NCBI GenBank assembly: GCA_963784995.1
Contig: CAWATZ010000001.1
Location: forward strand, 372,001 to 436,000
Direction of reading: 5' to 3'
DNA from: CAWATZ01 sp963784995
GTDB taxonomy: Bacteria; Planctomycetota; Planctomycetia; Gemmatales; Gemmataceae
DNA length: 64,000 nt
Positions 45,534-55,125 of this stretch are shown here, piece by piece; positions within the stretch are counted from its first letter, which is position 1, and every line of letters starts with the position of its first letter. A model generated the notes under the pieces. The model worked only from the letters and a program-made list of their open reading frames with translations, was not told the origin of the DNA and made no database searches. The translations under genes and the position numbers were made by a program.

Positions 45534-46427
45534 GTGATCTCGACGGGCGAGCTGTACGTGTACGCAGGGACGTTCCTGGCCCTGGTGGCCGCAGGGCTGG
45601 GCTTTCCCATCCCCGAGGAGATTCCCATTGTCACTGCCGGAGTCCTGGCCGGCCAGAGCCAGGCTCCGCCCGAGCCGGCGCTGAGCCAGGTGGCCGCGCT
45701 GCTGGCCGGCGCCCCCAACCTCGGCTTTCCCGCGGCCTTGCCCTGGGCCGCGCTGGCCCAGTCCGACATCTATCCTCCCGGCGGCATCAGCGTCCGCTGG
45801 TGGGTCCTGCTGCCGATCTGCATTCTCGGCGTCGTCCTCAGCGACGGCCTGCTCTACGGCCTGGGCCGGATCTTCGGCACTCGCCTCCTCGACCTCCCCT
45901 TCATGGCCAGGCTGATGCCGGCCGAGAAGCGCGAACGCATCGAGCGCAACTTCCATCGCTACGGGATCAAGATCCTTCTGTTCGCACGCCTGCTGCCCGG
46001 CATCCGCGCCCCCATCTTCATCACCGCGGGGATCATGCGCTTGCCGCTGTCGCGCTTTCTCCTCGCCGACGGCATCTACGCCATTCCGGGAGTGAGCTTG
46101 CTGTTCTTCCTGGCCTACTGGTTCACGAACTCCTTCAAGGAGCTGGTGGTCCATGCCGAGGAGACGGTGGGTTACTATCGCCACCTGGTCATCGTGGGGG
46201 TGATCGTGGCCGTGGGAATCTACTTTTTGATCCATTTCCTCCGCAAACCGATCACCACGGGCGACCCGAAGGAGCTGCCGCTGATCGGCGAGACGATGGC
46301 TGGCGTCAACGGCGAACCAGCCGAGGAGGACCCGCGCAGGGAGGAGCCAAGAACGTCAACCTCCGTGACCGCCTGGCCCGGGGAAAGGCCTCATGAACGT
46401 CACCAGCACGATCACCATTCCGGATGA
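45534..46427 (+). CDS. DedA family (VTT domain) membrane protein
   Basis: 297 residues from GTG 45534 after AGGAGG. The DedA core has GLGFPIPEEIPIVTAGVLAG, GVVLSDGLLYGLGRIFGT, FHRYGIKILLFARLLPGIRA (the FxRxxPGxR signature) and SRFLLADGIYAIPGVSLLFF. Such proteins flip undecaprenyl phosphate or phospholipids. A hydrophilic tail ends in a His-rich HERHQHDHHSG encoded where the next gene begins: the last 35 bases overlap the release-factor-like gene in another frame. Confidence 0.85.
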   Translation: MISTGELYVYAGTFLALVAAGLGFPIPEEIPIVTAGVLAGQSQAPPEPALSQVAALLAGAPNLGFPAALPWAALAQSDIYPPGGISVRWWVLLPICILGVVLSDGLLYGLGRIFGTRLLDLPFMARLMPAEKRERIERNFHRYGIKILLFARLLPGIRAPIFITAGIMRLPLSRFLLADGIYAIPGVSLLFFLAYWFTNSFKELVVHAEETVGYYRHLVIVGVIVAVGIYFLIHFLRKPITTGDPKELPLIGETMAGVNGEPAEEDPRREEPRTSTSVTAWPGERPHERHQHDHHSG

Positions 46428-46812
46428 GGAGCTTTGTTTCACCTTTGCGCGCTCCGGCGGGCCTGGAGGACAGAACGTCAACAAGGTCTCCTCCAAGGCG
46501 ATCCTCCACTGGGACCTGCTGGCCAGCGGCGCTCTCCCCGAGGCCGTCAAGGAGCGGCTGCGCGTGCAGCAAGCGGGCCGGCTGACGACGGAGGGCGAGC
46601 TGGTGATTCAAAGTCAGCGGTTCCGCGATCAGGCGAAGAACGTCGAGGATTGCCGGGAGAAATTGCGTGCGATGGTGCTGACCGCACTCCAGCCGCCCAG
46701 GGTCCGGAAGCCGACCCGGCCGTCCAGGGGGTCGAAGAAACGCCGCCTGGAGGCGAAACGGCAGCAAGCGCAGCGCAAGGCCAGCCGGCGGAAACCGACC
46801 GGAGAGGAGTGA
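46393..46812 (+). CDS. arfB: Peptidyl-tRNA hydrolase ArfB-like (GGQ-domain ribosome rescue factor)
   Basis: 139 residues. ARSGGPGGQNVNKVSSKAIL carries the GGQ motif that hydrolyses peptidyl-tRNA. The domain is followed by a basic C-terminal tail (SRGSKKRRLEAKRQQAQRKA) like the one ArfB/YaeJ inserts into the empty mRNA channel of stalled ribosomes. There is no codon-recognition domain, separating it from RF1 and RF2. It starts inside the DedA gene, so it depends on coupled translation. Confidence 0.9.
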   Translation: MNVTSTITIPDEELCFTFARSGGPGGQNVNKVSSKAILHWDLLASGALPEAVKERLRVQQAGRLTTEGELVIQSQRFRDQAKNVEDCREKLRAMVLTALQPPRVRKPTRPSRGSKKRRLEAKRQQAQRKASRRKPTGEE

Positions 46813-46816
46813 AGCC

Positions 46817-47536
46817 GTGACCGAAGCGGAGTGGAACGCGAGCAGCTGCCCCATCCCGATGCTGCAGTTCCTGCACGGCAAGTCCCGGGAGCGCAAGCTG
46901 CGCCTGTTCGCCTGCGCCTGCGCCCGTCGGATCTGGCCCTTGTTCAAGGACGACCGCACCCGGGAGGCGGTCGAGCAGGCCGAGCGGCACGCGGCCGGCT
47001 CCGGAATCGACCGGCGCGAGCTGGCGGTGCTGTGGGAGAACCTGTCGGTCCTGGGGATCAACGACTACGGCAAGCTGGCCGGGCGAGTCACGGTCCATCC
47101 GTGGGCCGCGACCGCGGCGCGGAAGGCAGCGGAGAACGCCCGCCTGGCCAGCGGTTCCCGGGCCTGGGAGCTTTCCTACCAGCGGCAGCAAACCAGTGTG
47201 CCGGTCTGCGAGCAGCAGCGGCAGGCGGCCTGGGACCAGGAATGGCAAGCGCAAGCCGACCTGCTGCGCGAGATCTTCGGCAACCCGTTCCGGCCGCGAC
47301 CAGCTGTCTCCGATTGGCTGCTCTGGAATGAGGGCACTGCGGTGCAACTGGCGCTGGCCAGCTATGCGGCTCGGGAGCTGCCCCGCGGCGTCCTGGAGAA
47401 CGTCCGCCTCGCCGTGCTGGCCGATGCTCTGGAAGATGCCGGGTGTTCCGACGTTGTCATCCTGGAGCATCTCCGCGGGCCCGGACCGCACGTGCTGGGA
47501 TGCTGGTGTGTGGATTTGCTGCTGGAGAAGGATTGA
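46817..47536 (+). CDS. Planctomycete conserved hypothetical protein
   Basis: 239 residues from GTG 46817, 4 bases after the arfB stop, with GAGAGGAG upstream. It starts MTEAEWNASSCPIPMLQFLH and GKSRERKLRLFACACARRIW and ends LAVLADALEDAGC and HLRGPGPHVLGCWCVDLLLE. These two blocks recur as paralogs in Gemmata- and Isosphaera-like genomes as I remember them. A central FGNPFRP motif is also typical. Cys pairs (CACA) could bind metal. Function unknown. Confidence 0.65.
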   Translation: MTEAEWNASSCPIPMLQFLHGKSRERKLRLFACACARRIWPLFKDDRTREAVEQAERHAAGSGIDRRELAVLWENLSVLGINDYGKLAGRVTVHPWAATAARKAAENARLASGSRAWELSYQRQQTSVPVCEQQRQAAWDQEWQAQADLLREIFGNPFRPRPAVSDWLLWNEGTAVQLALASYAARELPRGVLENVRLAVLADALEDAGCSDVVILEHLRGPGPHVLGCWCVDLLLEKD

Positions 47537-47581
47537 GGCCAAGGTCTGTTGGAGCCACGGCGGCTCCGACGCCTTCCGCGC

Positions 47582-47992
47582 TTACTGGCCGCGCAGCTCG
47601 AATCCCGCATCCTTGGTGCCCTCCGCTGGCACGGTGAAGGTTATCCCCTCGCGGCTGTAGCGGTCCGGCACCAGCTGCCGGTTCGCTGTCCGGTCGAACA
47701 GAGAGATCCGGACACTGTGTTCTCCGGCGACAGCACCTTGCTCGTCAGGATGGAACCCATTGCCAACCGGGCGCAGCACGTAGCGTCCTTCCGCGTCCGT
47801 CACCCCCATCGAGTCGGGACCAGGCTTCTGGCCCTCTTTGGGGACGGGCTGGTAATGCACCGTTGCTTTCGCCAGCGGCTGATCGTTCATCAGGATGCGG
47901 CCTGACACCGGGACCAGCGGAACGCCGGAGGTTTTGCTGCAGCCCAGAGGCAGCAGCAGGAGTAAGAGCAGGATTAGCCGCGAATGCCGCAC
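47582..47992 (-). CDS. Small lipoprotein with carboxypeptidase-regulatory-like domain
   Basis: 136 residues from GTG 47992. Lipoprotein signal LILLLLLLLPLGCSK, then a beta-sandwich: VSGRILMNDQPLAKATVHYQ, GVTDAEGRYVLRPVG and GEHSVRISLFD. It lies 78 bases downstream of the DUF1559 pseudopilin gene on the same strand; this pairing is a common planctomycete operon, suggesting the lipoprotein helps place or fold the pseudopilin. Confidence 0.75.
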   Translation of the reverse strand: MRHSRLILLLLLLLPLGCSKTSGVPLVPVSGRILMNDQPLAKATVHYQPVPKEGQKPGPDSMGVTDAEGRYVLRPVGNGFHPDEQGAVAGEHSVRISLFDRTANRQLVPDRYSREGITFTVPAEGTKDAGFELRGQ

Positions 47993-48070
47993 GGTATCTC
48001 TCCAGAGACTCGAAATGAGGGATACGGGCGACTTCCAGCCGAGGACCTCCCGCGAGCCCCTCCAGTTGGC

Positions 48071-49066
48071 TCAGGGAGCGATCACGGTGAAGCTGCGGTT
48101 GTAGGCCCACATCGCCTGGAACACGGCGTCATCGTTATTCAGCCCGGAGCTATCGATGTAGCCGTACGGGTAATTGTGGACGGAGCCATCGGCATAGAGG
48201 ACAGGTGAACCGGCGGTGTGCGGGCCGCCCATGTGGTTCTCGTCCACGCCGCTGTCGTCCTTGTAATAGCCCCTGCCTCGGTTGGTGCCATTGGCGCCAT
48301 TGTCCGCCCAGCGCATGTGGTCGTAGGGGTCACCGGCCATGAAGTCGGTCGTCGCCCAGCCAGCGTCTTTGCCGCTGCCGCCGAGGTAGTGGATGGGTTG
48401 CATGATCTTGTGGGACACCAGCAGCGTGGCCGAGCTACCCGCACCGCTCTCGATGACGGCCATGGTCAGCCCGGGCGAGTTGGGGCCGGTGATGTACGTG
48501 TCCAGGATGGTGCCCCAACCGCCAGAATTGACCCTGGTGCCGTTGGGCAGCAGCGTGCCGTTCAGCGCCCCCTCGGTGATGCCGCCGTGGTAGGCGCCAC
48601 AGTAATCGATCTTGGGGCCGACCGTGGGAGGCCGACGGCTGGGGCAGATGAAGATCTTGACCGAGCCATTGGCCGCAGTGACTTTGCTTGCGGCCGCTTT
48701 GTACTGGGCCGCAATCCCCGCCCGGTTCCCGGGCCAGGAAGCGAGATCGGCGTTGTAGGCAGTCTGGAAAAACGGCCAGACTTGATTGTACACCGCCCCC
48801 TGTTCGATGTACGGCAGGATGCGCAGCGGCCAGCTGATTCCCTGTGTGGTGCCCTCGACCGGGAAGCCGTTCATGGAGTCGTGAAAGTTATGCATGGCCA
48901 GGCCGATCTGCTTGAGGTTGTTCTGGCACTGGGTCATGCTGGCCGCCTCGCGGACCTTCTGGACGGCCGGCAGCAGCAGGCCAATCAGGATGGCGATGAT
49001 GGCGATCACCACCAGTAACTCGATCAGCGTGAAGCCGCGTGGTTTACACCCTCGAAGAACAGACAT
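48071..49066 (-). CDS. DUF1559 prepilin-like protein
   Basis: 331 residues from ATG 49066 after GGAGGG. A type IV prepilin leader is clear: GCKPRGFTLIELLVVIAIIA (cleavage after Gly, Phe at +1, Glu at +5), followed by IGLLLPAVQKVREAASMTQC and NNLKQIGLAMHNFHDSMNGF, the DUF1559 signature. The C-terminus has the H-x-G-G-coupled motif (MGGPHTAGSPVLYADGSVHN). These are hugely expanded in planctomycetes; they are probably surface pseudopilins. Confidence 0.9.
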   Translation of the reverse strand: MSVLRGCKPRGFTLIELLVVIAIIAILIGLLLPAVQKVREAASMTQCQNNLKQIGLAMHNFHDSMNGFPVEGTTQGISWPLRILPYIEQGAVYNQVWPFFQTAYNADLASWPGNRAGIAAQYKAAASKVTAANGSVKIFICPSRRPPTVGPKIDYCGAYHGGITEGALNGTLLPNGTRVNSGGWGTILDTYITGPNSPGLTMAVIESGAGSSATLLVSHKIMQPIHYLGGSGKDAGWATTDFMAGDPYDHMRWADNGANGTNRGRGYYKDDSGVDENHMGGPHTAGSPVLYADGSVHNYPYGYIDSSGLNNDDAVFQAMWAYNRSFTVIAP

Positions 49067-49290
49067 GGACACCCTCCACAATGAGGATAAACAACGGGGG
49101 GACATTTCAGGGCGCACCGGGTGCGCCCAACGCGCCGGCCCTGAGCAAAACGTCCTCGGGGGATTGCCCGGTGGTGCGTGGTCTGGCAATGGTTTCCACT
49201 TTTCGCTTTTTCGTTCGCGAGTCTTCCGTTTTGGTTCTCTGGCTGCAAGGGCGGGACGGACCTTCCTGGTTTATGGCACCAGTTCTTTGT

Positions 49291-49319
49291 GTTGTAATGC
49301 GGACGCTGGTCCCTGTCAA
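49291..49319 (-). promoter_or_regulatory. Sigma-70-type promoter of the DUF1559 operon
   Basis: Read on the minus strand, TTGACA (49314-49319) and TACAAC (49291-49296) are separated by 17 bases. Upstream is an AT-rich tract (49320-49365, with T7 and A6 runs) that could act as an UP element, striking in this GC-rich DNA. It predicts a leader of about 215 bases before ATG 49066, which contains the palindrome GGGCGCACCGGGTGCGCCC at 49110-49128. Otherwise the 49067-49380 gap holds no gene. Confidence 0.5.
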
Positions 49320-49380
49320 CAAAAAAATGAGTTGAGACTAATGAATTAGAAAAAATGAGACTGGGCGACCTTTCCGTTGC

Positions 49381-49938
49381 CTATTTCTTCTCGGCGGGCA
49401 GTAAACGCGGCAATGCTTTGAGGACCTCATCGACCCTGGCATTGGTCAGTTCCCCGGCGCGGAAGGCGTAGTTGCCGACCACCTTCTGCTTGACGAACAG
49501 CAGCACGGTGACGTCGGCGTCCTTGCTGAGCCGGTAGCTGGGCGGCCCGACTGGGTCCTCGAACACGCCCAGGGAAACGTTGCGGATCGCTTCCTGCTTG
49601 CTCCACTTGACCAGCTGTGGATCGAAGGCCAGCTGATCGCTGTGCAGGAACGTGACCCAGGCACGCAGCTCGGCCGTCTTGTGGGCATCCAGGGCCTTGT
49701 CGAGGCCGCGGACCAGCCGGCCCAGCGGCTCACTCATCGAGCGGGCAAAGACCACGACGCCGGGCCGGTCGGCCGTCTCGCAGATGAAACAATGCGAGGT
49801 GCCCCGCTGCGGGCCGAACGAAACCAGCGACGAATACGGCCCCGGTCGCTGTCCGGGCTTCAGGCCCGAGACACACGGCTCGGCGGCAAGAAGGACCGGA
49901 CTGACCAGGCCAACCAGAAACAGTGCAAGCGTTCGCAT
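49381..49938 (-). CDS. Exported planctomycete protein of unknown function (thioredoxin-like)
   Basis: 185 residues from ATG 49938. Signal peptide LALFLVGLVSPVLLAAEP, then CVSGLKPGQRPGPYSSLVSF, GTSHCFICETADRPGVVVFA and ADVTVLLFVKQKVVGNYAFR. I remember this pattern as a conserved planctomycete exported family with two cysteines in CFIC. A thioredoxin-like redox role is plausible from CxxC spacing and the DVTVLLFV strand, but unproven. It is the last gene of the DUF1553-HicB-DUF1501 cluster. Confidence 0.6.
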   Translation of the reverse strand: MRTLALFLVGLVSPVLLAAEPCVSGLKPGQRPGPYSSLVSFGPQRGTSHCFICETADRPGVVVFARSMSEPLGRLVRGLDKALDAHKTAELRAWVTFLHSDQLAFDPQLVKWSKQEAIRNVSLGVFEDPVGPPSYRLSKDADVTVLLFVKQKVVGNYAFRAGELTNARVDEVLKALPRLLPAEKK

Positions 49939-49980
49939 GGGGTTACCTCATTGAGGGTGAGAAATCCTGATGATTGTGGT

Positions 49981-51456
49981 TCACGCAATAATCGCCTTGA
50001 TCACCTCGCCGGCCACGTCGGTCAGCCGGAACTGCCGGCCGTTGAAGCGATAGGTCAGCCTGGTGTGATCCAGGCCCAGCAAGTGCAAGATGGTGGCATG
50101 CAGATCATTGACGCTGGCCCGGTTGACGGCGGCCTTGAAGCCGATCTCGTCGGTCTCGCCGTGATGCGTACCGCCCTTGACGCCGCCGCCGGCAAACCAG
50201 GTGGTGAAGGCGTGCGGATTGTGGTCGCGGCCGGTCTGCTTGCTGTTCTTGGGCCGCTGGGCGACCGGCAGCCGGCCGAACTCGCCGCCCCAGATCACCA
50301 GCGTCGAGTCGAGCAGGCCGCGCTGCTTCAGGTCGGTCAGCAGGCCGCCGATGGGGATGTCGGTCTCTCCCGCGAACTGGCGGTGGTTGCCCTCGATGTT
50401 GACGTGGCCGTCCCAGCTGCGCTCGTTCTCCATGCCGCCGGAGTAGATCTGCACAAAGCGCACGCCGCGCTCCACCAGCCGGCGGGCCAGCAGGCACTGT
50501 TTGGCGAAGTGAGCGCATTTCGGATTGTCGAGGCCGTAGAGCTTGCGGACCGGTTCGGGCTCCCGGCCCAGGTCAAGGGCCTCGGGAGCGGCCATCTGCA
50601 TGCGATAGGCCAGTTCAAAGCTCTCGATGCGAGCTAGCAGCTCGGCCTCGCCCTCGTTCTGCTCCAGGTGCCGCTGGTTGAAGCGGCGCATCAGGTCCAG
50701 TTGCCGGCGTTGCCCTTCCGGGCTCAGCTCCTGCGGCCGGTCGAGGTTGTCGATTGGGGCCCCCTGCGGATTGAGGGCGGTTCCCTGGTAGATGCCGGGC
50801 AGGAAGCCGGCGCCCCAGTTCTGGGCGTGCCCCTTGGGCAGGCCTCGGCCGAGGGTGTCGTACATGGTCACGAAGGCCGGCAGGTTCTGGCTCTCGCTGC
50901 CGAGGCCGTACGTCACCCAGGAGCCGACGCAGGGGAAGCCCATGCGCGGCAAGCCGGTGTTGATCTGGAACAGGGCGGTCGCATGGTTGTTGGTTTCTGT
51001 CCAGCAGGAGTGGACGAAGGCGATGTCATCGACGTGCTTGCTGATCTGGGGGAAGATCTCCGGCACCCACGTTCCCGACTGGCCGTACTGCTTCCAAGAG
51101 AACGGCGACTTCATCAAGGGGCCGACCTGGTCGGTGAAGAAGCCGGTGTTCTTGTCGAAGCCCTTCAGCTCGACGCCGTCGCGCTTGAACAGCTCGGGCT
51201 TGTAGTCCCAGGTGTCGAGATGGCTGGGCCCGCCATTGATGAATAACCAGATGACGCTTTTCGCCCTGGCCGGGAAATGCGGCTTGCGCGGCGCCAGCGG
51301 ATGGAGGAGCCGGTCCTGCTCGGCGGCGAGCAGATCCTGCTGATCCAGCAGGCCGGCCAGGGCGAGCAGACCAAAGCCGCAGCCGGTCCGACGCAGCAGC
51401 TGGCGGCGGGAAAGGAAGGGCGAGGCAGGGGTGGCGAACAGGTGCGGATGGTTCAT
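49981..51456 (-). CDS. DUF1501 protein with Tat-type leader
   Basis: 491 residues from ATG 51456. SRRQLLRRTGCGFGLLALAG is a twin-arginine-like leader. The core shows SVIWLFINGGPSHLDTWDYK (metal-site Asp and His region), VHSCWTETNNHATALFQINT, VIWGGEFGRLPVAQRPKN and GRDHNPHAFTTWFAGGGVKG, the C-terminal metal ligands of this alkaline-phosphatase-like superfamily. Intact, unlike the copy at 21424-22921. In planctomycetes it usually follows a PSCyt1/DUF1549/DUF1553 gene, as here. Confidence 0.92.
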   Translation of the reverse strand: MNHPHLFATPASPFLSRRQLLRRTGCGFGLLALAGLLDQQDLLAAEQDRLLHPLAPRKPHFPARAKSVIWLFINGGPSHLDTWDYKPELFKRDGVELKGFDKNTGFFTDQVGPLMKSPFSWKQYGQSGTWVPEIFPQISKHVDDIAFVHSCWTETNNHATALFQINTGLPRMGFPCVGSWVTYGLGSESQNLPAFVTMYDTLGRGLPKGHAQNWGAGFLPGIYQGTALNPQGAPIDNLDRPQELSPEGQRRQLDLMRRFNQRHLEQNEGEAELLARIESFELAYRMQMAAPEALDLGREPEPVRKLYGLDNPKCAHFAKQCLLARRLVERGVRFVQIYSGGMENERSWDGHVNIEGNHRQFAGETDIPIGGLLTDLKQRGLLDSTLVIWGGEFGRLPVAQRPKNSKQTGRDHNPHAFTTWFAGGGVKGGTHHGETDEIGFKAAVNRASVNDLHATILHLLGLDHTRLTYRFNGRQFRLTDVAGEVIKAIIA

Positions 51457-51476
51457 GGCGGCCTCGGTTGGGGGTT

Positions 51477-51770
51477 TCACTGGGGGAATCCTTGAATGCC
51501 CTGAGGAACGATAGCGTAGTGGTAACAGGAAGATAAAAGCAGATGGATCGGTTCGTCCAGATCTGCCTCCGGATCGTCCAACGTCGGGTCGGGTTTGGGC
51601 AACGGTTCCCCCGTTAGGATGGCAGTCTCGGCCATGTCCACCAGGGCGCTGGCGAGCATGCGGCGAGCCTCCTCCAGATCGTGGCCGAAGGTAATCACGC
51701 CTGGAAAATCGAGAACTTCGGCGGCGACACAATTCTCAACCCAGCGGAAAGACGCCCTGTAAGTGAGCAT
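51477..51770 (-). CDS. HicB-like antitoxin, solitary
   Basis: 97 residues from ATG 51770. YRASFRWVENCVAAEVLDFP, GVITFGHDLEEARRMLASAL and EPLPKPDP match the degenerate RNase H fold and the E-P-x-P tail of HicB antitoxins. No HicA toxin (a small double-strand RNA-binding protein) is beside it. It sits 36 bases after the DUF1553 stop and 20 bases before the DUF1501 start, within what is normally a two-gene operon. Confidence 0.75.
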   Translation of the reverse strand: MLTYRASFRWVENCVAAEVLDFPGVITFGHDLEEARRMLASALVDMAETAILTGEPLPKPDPTLDDPEADLDEPIHLLLSSCYHYAIVPQGIQGFPQ

Positions 51771-51806
51771 GATCGTTGATCTCCCAAAACCTTTTCTGCC
51801 GATGAC

Positions 51807-54800
51807 TCAATCCACGTAGACGAACTCATTCAACCCCAGCAGCGCCTGACACAGGTCGGTCAGGGCCAGCCGTTGCGAGTCCATCCGTCCTTGCTCCTTG
51901 TACGAACGCTCCTGTTCCGCCACGAAGCGCACCAGATCCTCCAACTCTGGCACAGCAGGCGGCCGGCTCAGCGCCAGGGCGAACGCCTTGCGGATCGCCT
52001 CCTTGGTCGATCCGCTGCCGCTAACCCTGCCGGCCAGCGCTCCAGCCGCGTTCCGCACCTGCTTGCTGTTCATCAGCATCAGGGCTTGCGGGGCCACCGT
52101 GGTCGTTGAGCGCTGCTCCACTCCTTGCAGACCATCGGGAGCATCGAAGAGGACCATCATCGGCACCAGCTGGCTGCGCTTCACGAAGAAGTAGATCGAC
52201 CGCCGTTTGTGGTTGGGATCGAGCGTCCCTGGGCCGAACTGTTTCGTATCAAGCTCACCGCTGACCGCCAGGATGGCGTCGCGGATAACCTCCGCCTCCA
52301 GCCGCTGTGGAGTCCGCCGCCAGTACAGATGGTTCTGCGGATCAATCCGGGCTTTCTCGCGGTCCAGCTGGCTCGACTGCATCCAGACGGCGCTGGTGAC
52401 GATCAGCTTGTGGACGTGCTTGAGCTTCCAGCCGCTGTCCACCAGTTCGCGGGCCAAGAAGTCCAGCAGCTCGGGATGAGTCGGGCGTTCGCCTTGCAGG
52501 CCGAAGTCGCTGGGAGTGCCGACGATGCCGCGACCGAGGTGATGCTGCCACAGCCGGTTGACGATCACCCGCGCCAGCAGATGGCCCGCCCCCCGGTCCA
52601 CGTCGGTGAGCCAGTTGGCCAGGCTGCGGCGGCGGTACGAGGTGCGCCAGCCGGGCGGCGGGGCATCTTGCCACTGTTTCTCCTGGTCGCCGCGCATCAG
52701 CACCTGGAGGAACCCTTGCGTGGCGACGCCGTGTTTCTGGTGAGGATCGCCGCGGTTGAGGAAGTAGGTTTCGTTGAAGAAGTCGGCCCCCTGCGTGTGC
52801 AGCCGGAGCGGCGTCAGGCCCTCGCTGCAGATCAGGGCCTTGATCCCTTGCGGGCTGGGAGCGGTCCGGCGATGCTCCTCGACTTTCCGGTTCAGTCGCC
52901 GCCATTCCGCATCGCGCAAGCGATACCAGGCCAGCAGCACCTGCCGTTCCGCCTCGGTTGGGTCCGTCTTCGGGTCGGCGTCCAGCCGGACCAGGACCTG
53001 CTGCGCGGCCTCGGGGACGGCCTGGCCCAGCAAGGCGACGTTCCCGGACTTCGTGGTGATTGCCAGCCGGGGCCGGCCGATGCCGTGGCCGACGTTGTTG
53101 TTGAACTCCAGCGTGAAGGTAAGGATCGTGCCGCCCTCGAAGCCGATAGGCGACTCCAGGTTGAACGCGGCCGCATGGCTCTTGCCGAACTGCGGATCGA
53201 TGGCCCAGGCCGACGTCTTGTCGTTATCGATGGCCGCCCGCACCGGAAGCCCCTTTTGCTCGAACGTCGCCCGGGGGTTCTTCAGCTTGAGCGGCATTGC
53301 GGGCCCGCCCTTGAGAGGAGCGGCGGTCACCCGGAAGTCGCTCAGGGCGAAGTTGCCGTTGCTGGCCCGGCCCGGACCGTCCTTGACCAGGTAAATGTCC
53401 GCCAGCGCCTCCAGGCGAATGCCGGTGATTCCCTTCTGCCGGGTGTGGACCACGAAAGTCAGCTGCTCTTTGTCCGGGTTCTTGCCGCCCACGAACACCG
53501 AGCCGTCCTCCAGCCGGGTGAAGCTCGCTCCGCCGCGCGACTTCGTCTCCTTCAGCTCCGGCAAGATCCACTCGGCCGGCCGTTCCTGCTTTTGTTCCAC
53601 CGCCAGCCACTGTGTCAGCTTGCCAGCCAGCTGCTCCTTCTCGTAACGCTCCCGGGGCAGAAGCAGTTTCGCCCGTTCCTCTTCCCACTTCGCCCGGGCT
53701 TGCTCGTAGGCGGCCTTGTCCAGGTTGACAGTGACCTCGGTGCGGACAGTGGTGGTGAACGTGGACAGCAGCCGGTAATAGTCCCGGGTCGGGATCGGGT
53801 CGAACTTGTGATCGTGACAGCGAGCGCAGCCGATGGTCAGACCGAGCATACTGGTGCCCATCGTGCGGACGATGTCATCCATCTCGTCGTAGCGTTCCTT
53901 CTCGACAAGGTTGGCGGTGATCTGCGTGCTGTGGACGCCGGCGGCCAGGAAGCCGGTGGCGGTCAGGGCCAGCGGATTGTCCGGCTCGATCTCGTCGCCG
54001 GCCAGCTGCCACTTGACGAAAGTGTTGTACGGCAAGTCCTGGTTGAGCGCCTTGATGACGAAATCGCGGTAGGGGTAGGCGGTCGGCCGATCGTAGTCAT
54101 GCTCGAAGCCGTGACTCTCGGCAAAGCGGCACGATGTCGAGCCAGTGGCGGGCCCAGCGCTCGCCGTAATGCGGCGAGGCCAGCAGGCGATCGATCAGCG
54201 CTTCGTACGCCGCTTGCGGCTTAGCGTCACACTCCTTGACGAACGCCTCCACTTCCTCCGGAGTCGGCGGCAGGCCGATCAGGTCGAAGTAGGCCCGGCG
54301 AATCAGCTTGCGCTTGTCGGCCATCGGGCTGGGCGTCAGTCCCTTTGCTTCCAGGCCGGCCAGGATAAAGCGGTCGATGGGCGTTCGCGCCCAGTGGCGC
54401 ATCCTTGATGGCGGGGACCGCGGGACGGACCAGCGGCCGAAACGACCAGAAGCGGCGATCCTCGTCGGTGACCACGAGCGGCTTCTTGCCGGCGACTGCC
54501 CTGTCGATCAGCGGCCTGTCGTAGGGAGCGCCCAGGTCGATCCACTGATTGATGCGGGCCAGCTGCTCGGCGGGCAATTTGGGCTCTTTGGGGGGCATGT
54601 GCGGGTCGTCGAGATGCCCGACGAGACGGCATGAGCCGGCTCGTCTTGCTCTTGAAGGGAACCACGACAACGCCGTTGTCGCCGCCCTTGAGCAGACCCT
54701 CGCGGGTGCTGAGGTCGAGCCCGCTGCGGACCTTGTCGCCGCCGTGGCACTTGAGACAGCGCTCGGTCAGCAGCTGCCGGACCTGCGTGCGAAACAGTTC

Positions 54801-54926
54801 CTGACCGCGGGCCAGTTTCTCGGCGTGGTCGGGCGGGATTGGGTCGGCCGGAGCGACCGCGACGGGCGAGGCGAGCAGACTCGTGAGGATTCCGATTCCC
54901 AGGAACAAACGGAGCCGTGATTGCAT
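51807..54926 (-). CDS. PSCyt1/DUF1549/DUF1553 protein, three frameshifts
   Basis: About 1035 residues from ATG 54926. Signal peptide LRLFLGIGILTSLLASP, then the planctomycete cytochrome-like heme site LLTERCLKCHGGDKVRSGLD. DUF1549 follows (RRAYFDLIGLPPTPEEVEAF, LLASPHYGERWARHWLD), with a second heme-like CARCHDHKFDPIPTRDYYRL, and DUF1553 at the C-terminus (RRSLANWLTDVDRGAGHLLA, RVIVNRLWQHHLGRGIVGTP, APQALMLMNSKQV). Frames change near 54640, 54405 and 54120. It is presumed to act with the DUF1501 protein encoded downstream; the reaction is unknown. Confidence 0.85.
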
Positions 54927-55125
54927 GACGAGTCCTCATCGGGGTGGATGCCGGCGGCAGGGAGGCTTGCAGGCTTTGTCTCAGTTTATCCGATTCGGTC
55001 TGGTCTTGCACCGGATTCTTGTGCAAAATCCGCTGATCGCCGTCCCTCCACACAATCCAGGCTGCTCTATTCGCCGCGCCGCGTTCGCGGTAGAATCCGC
55101 CTGGTTTGACAGGAAGGAGAGTTCC

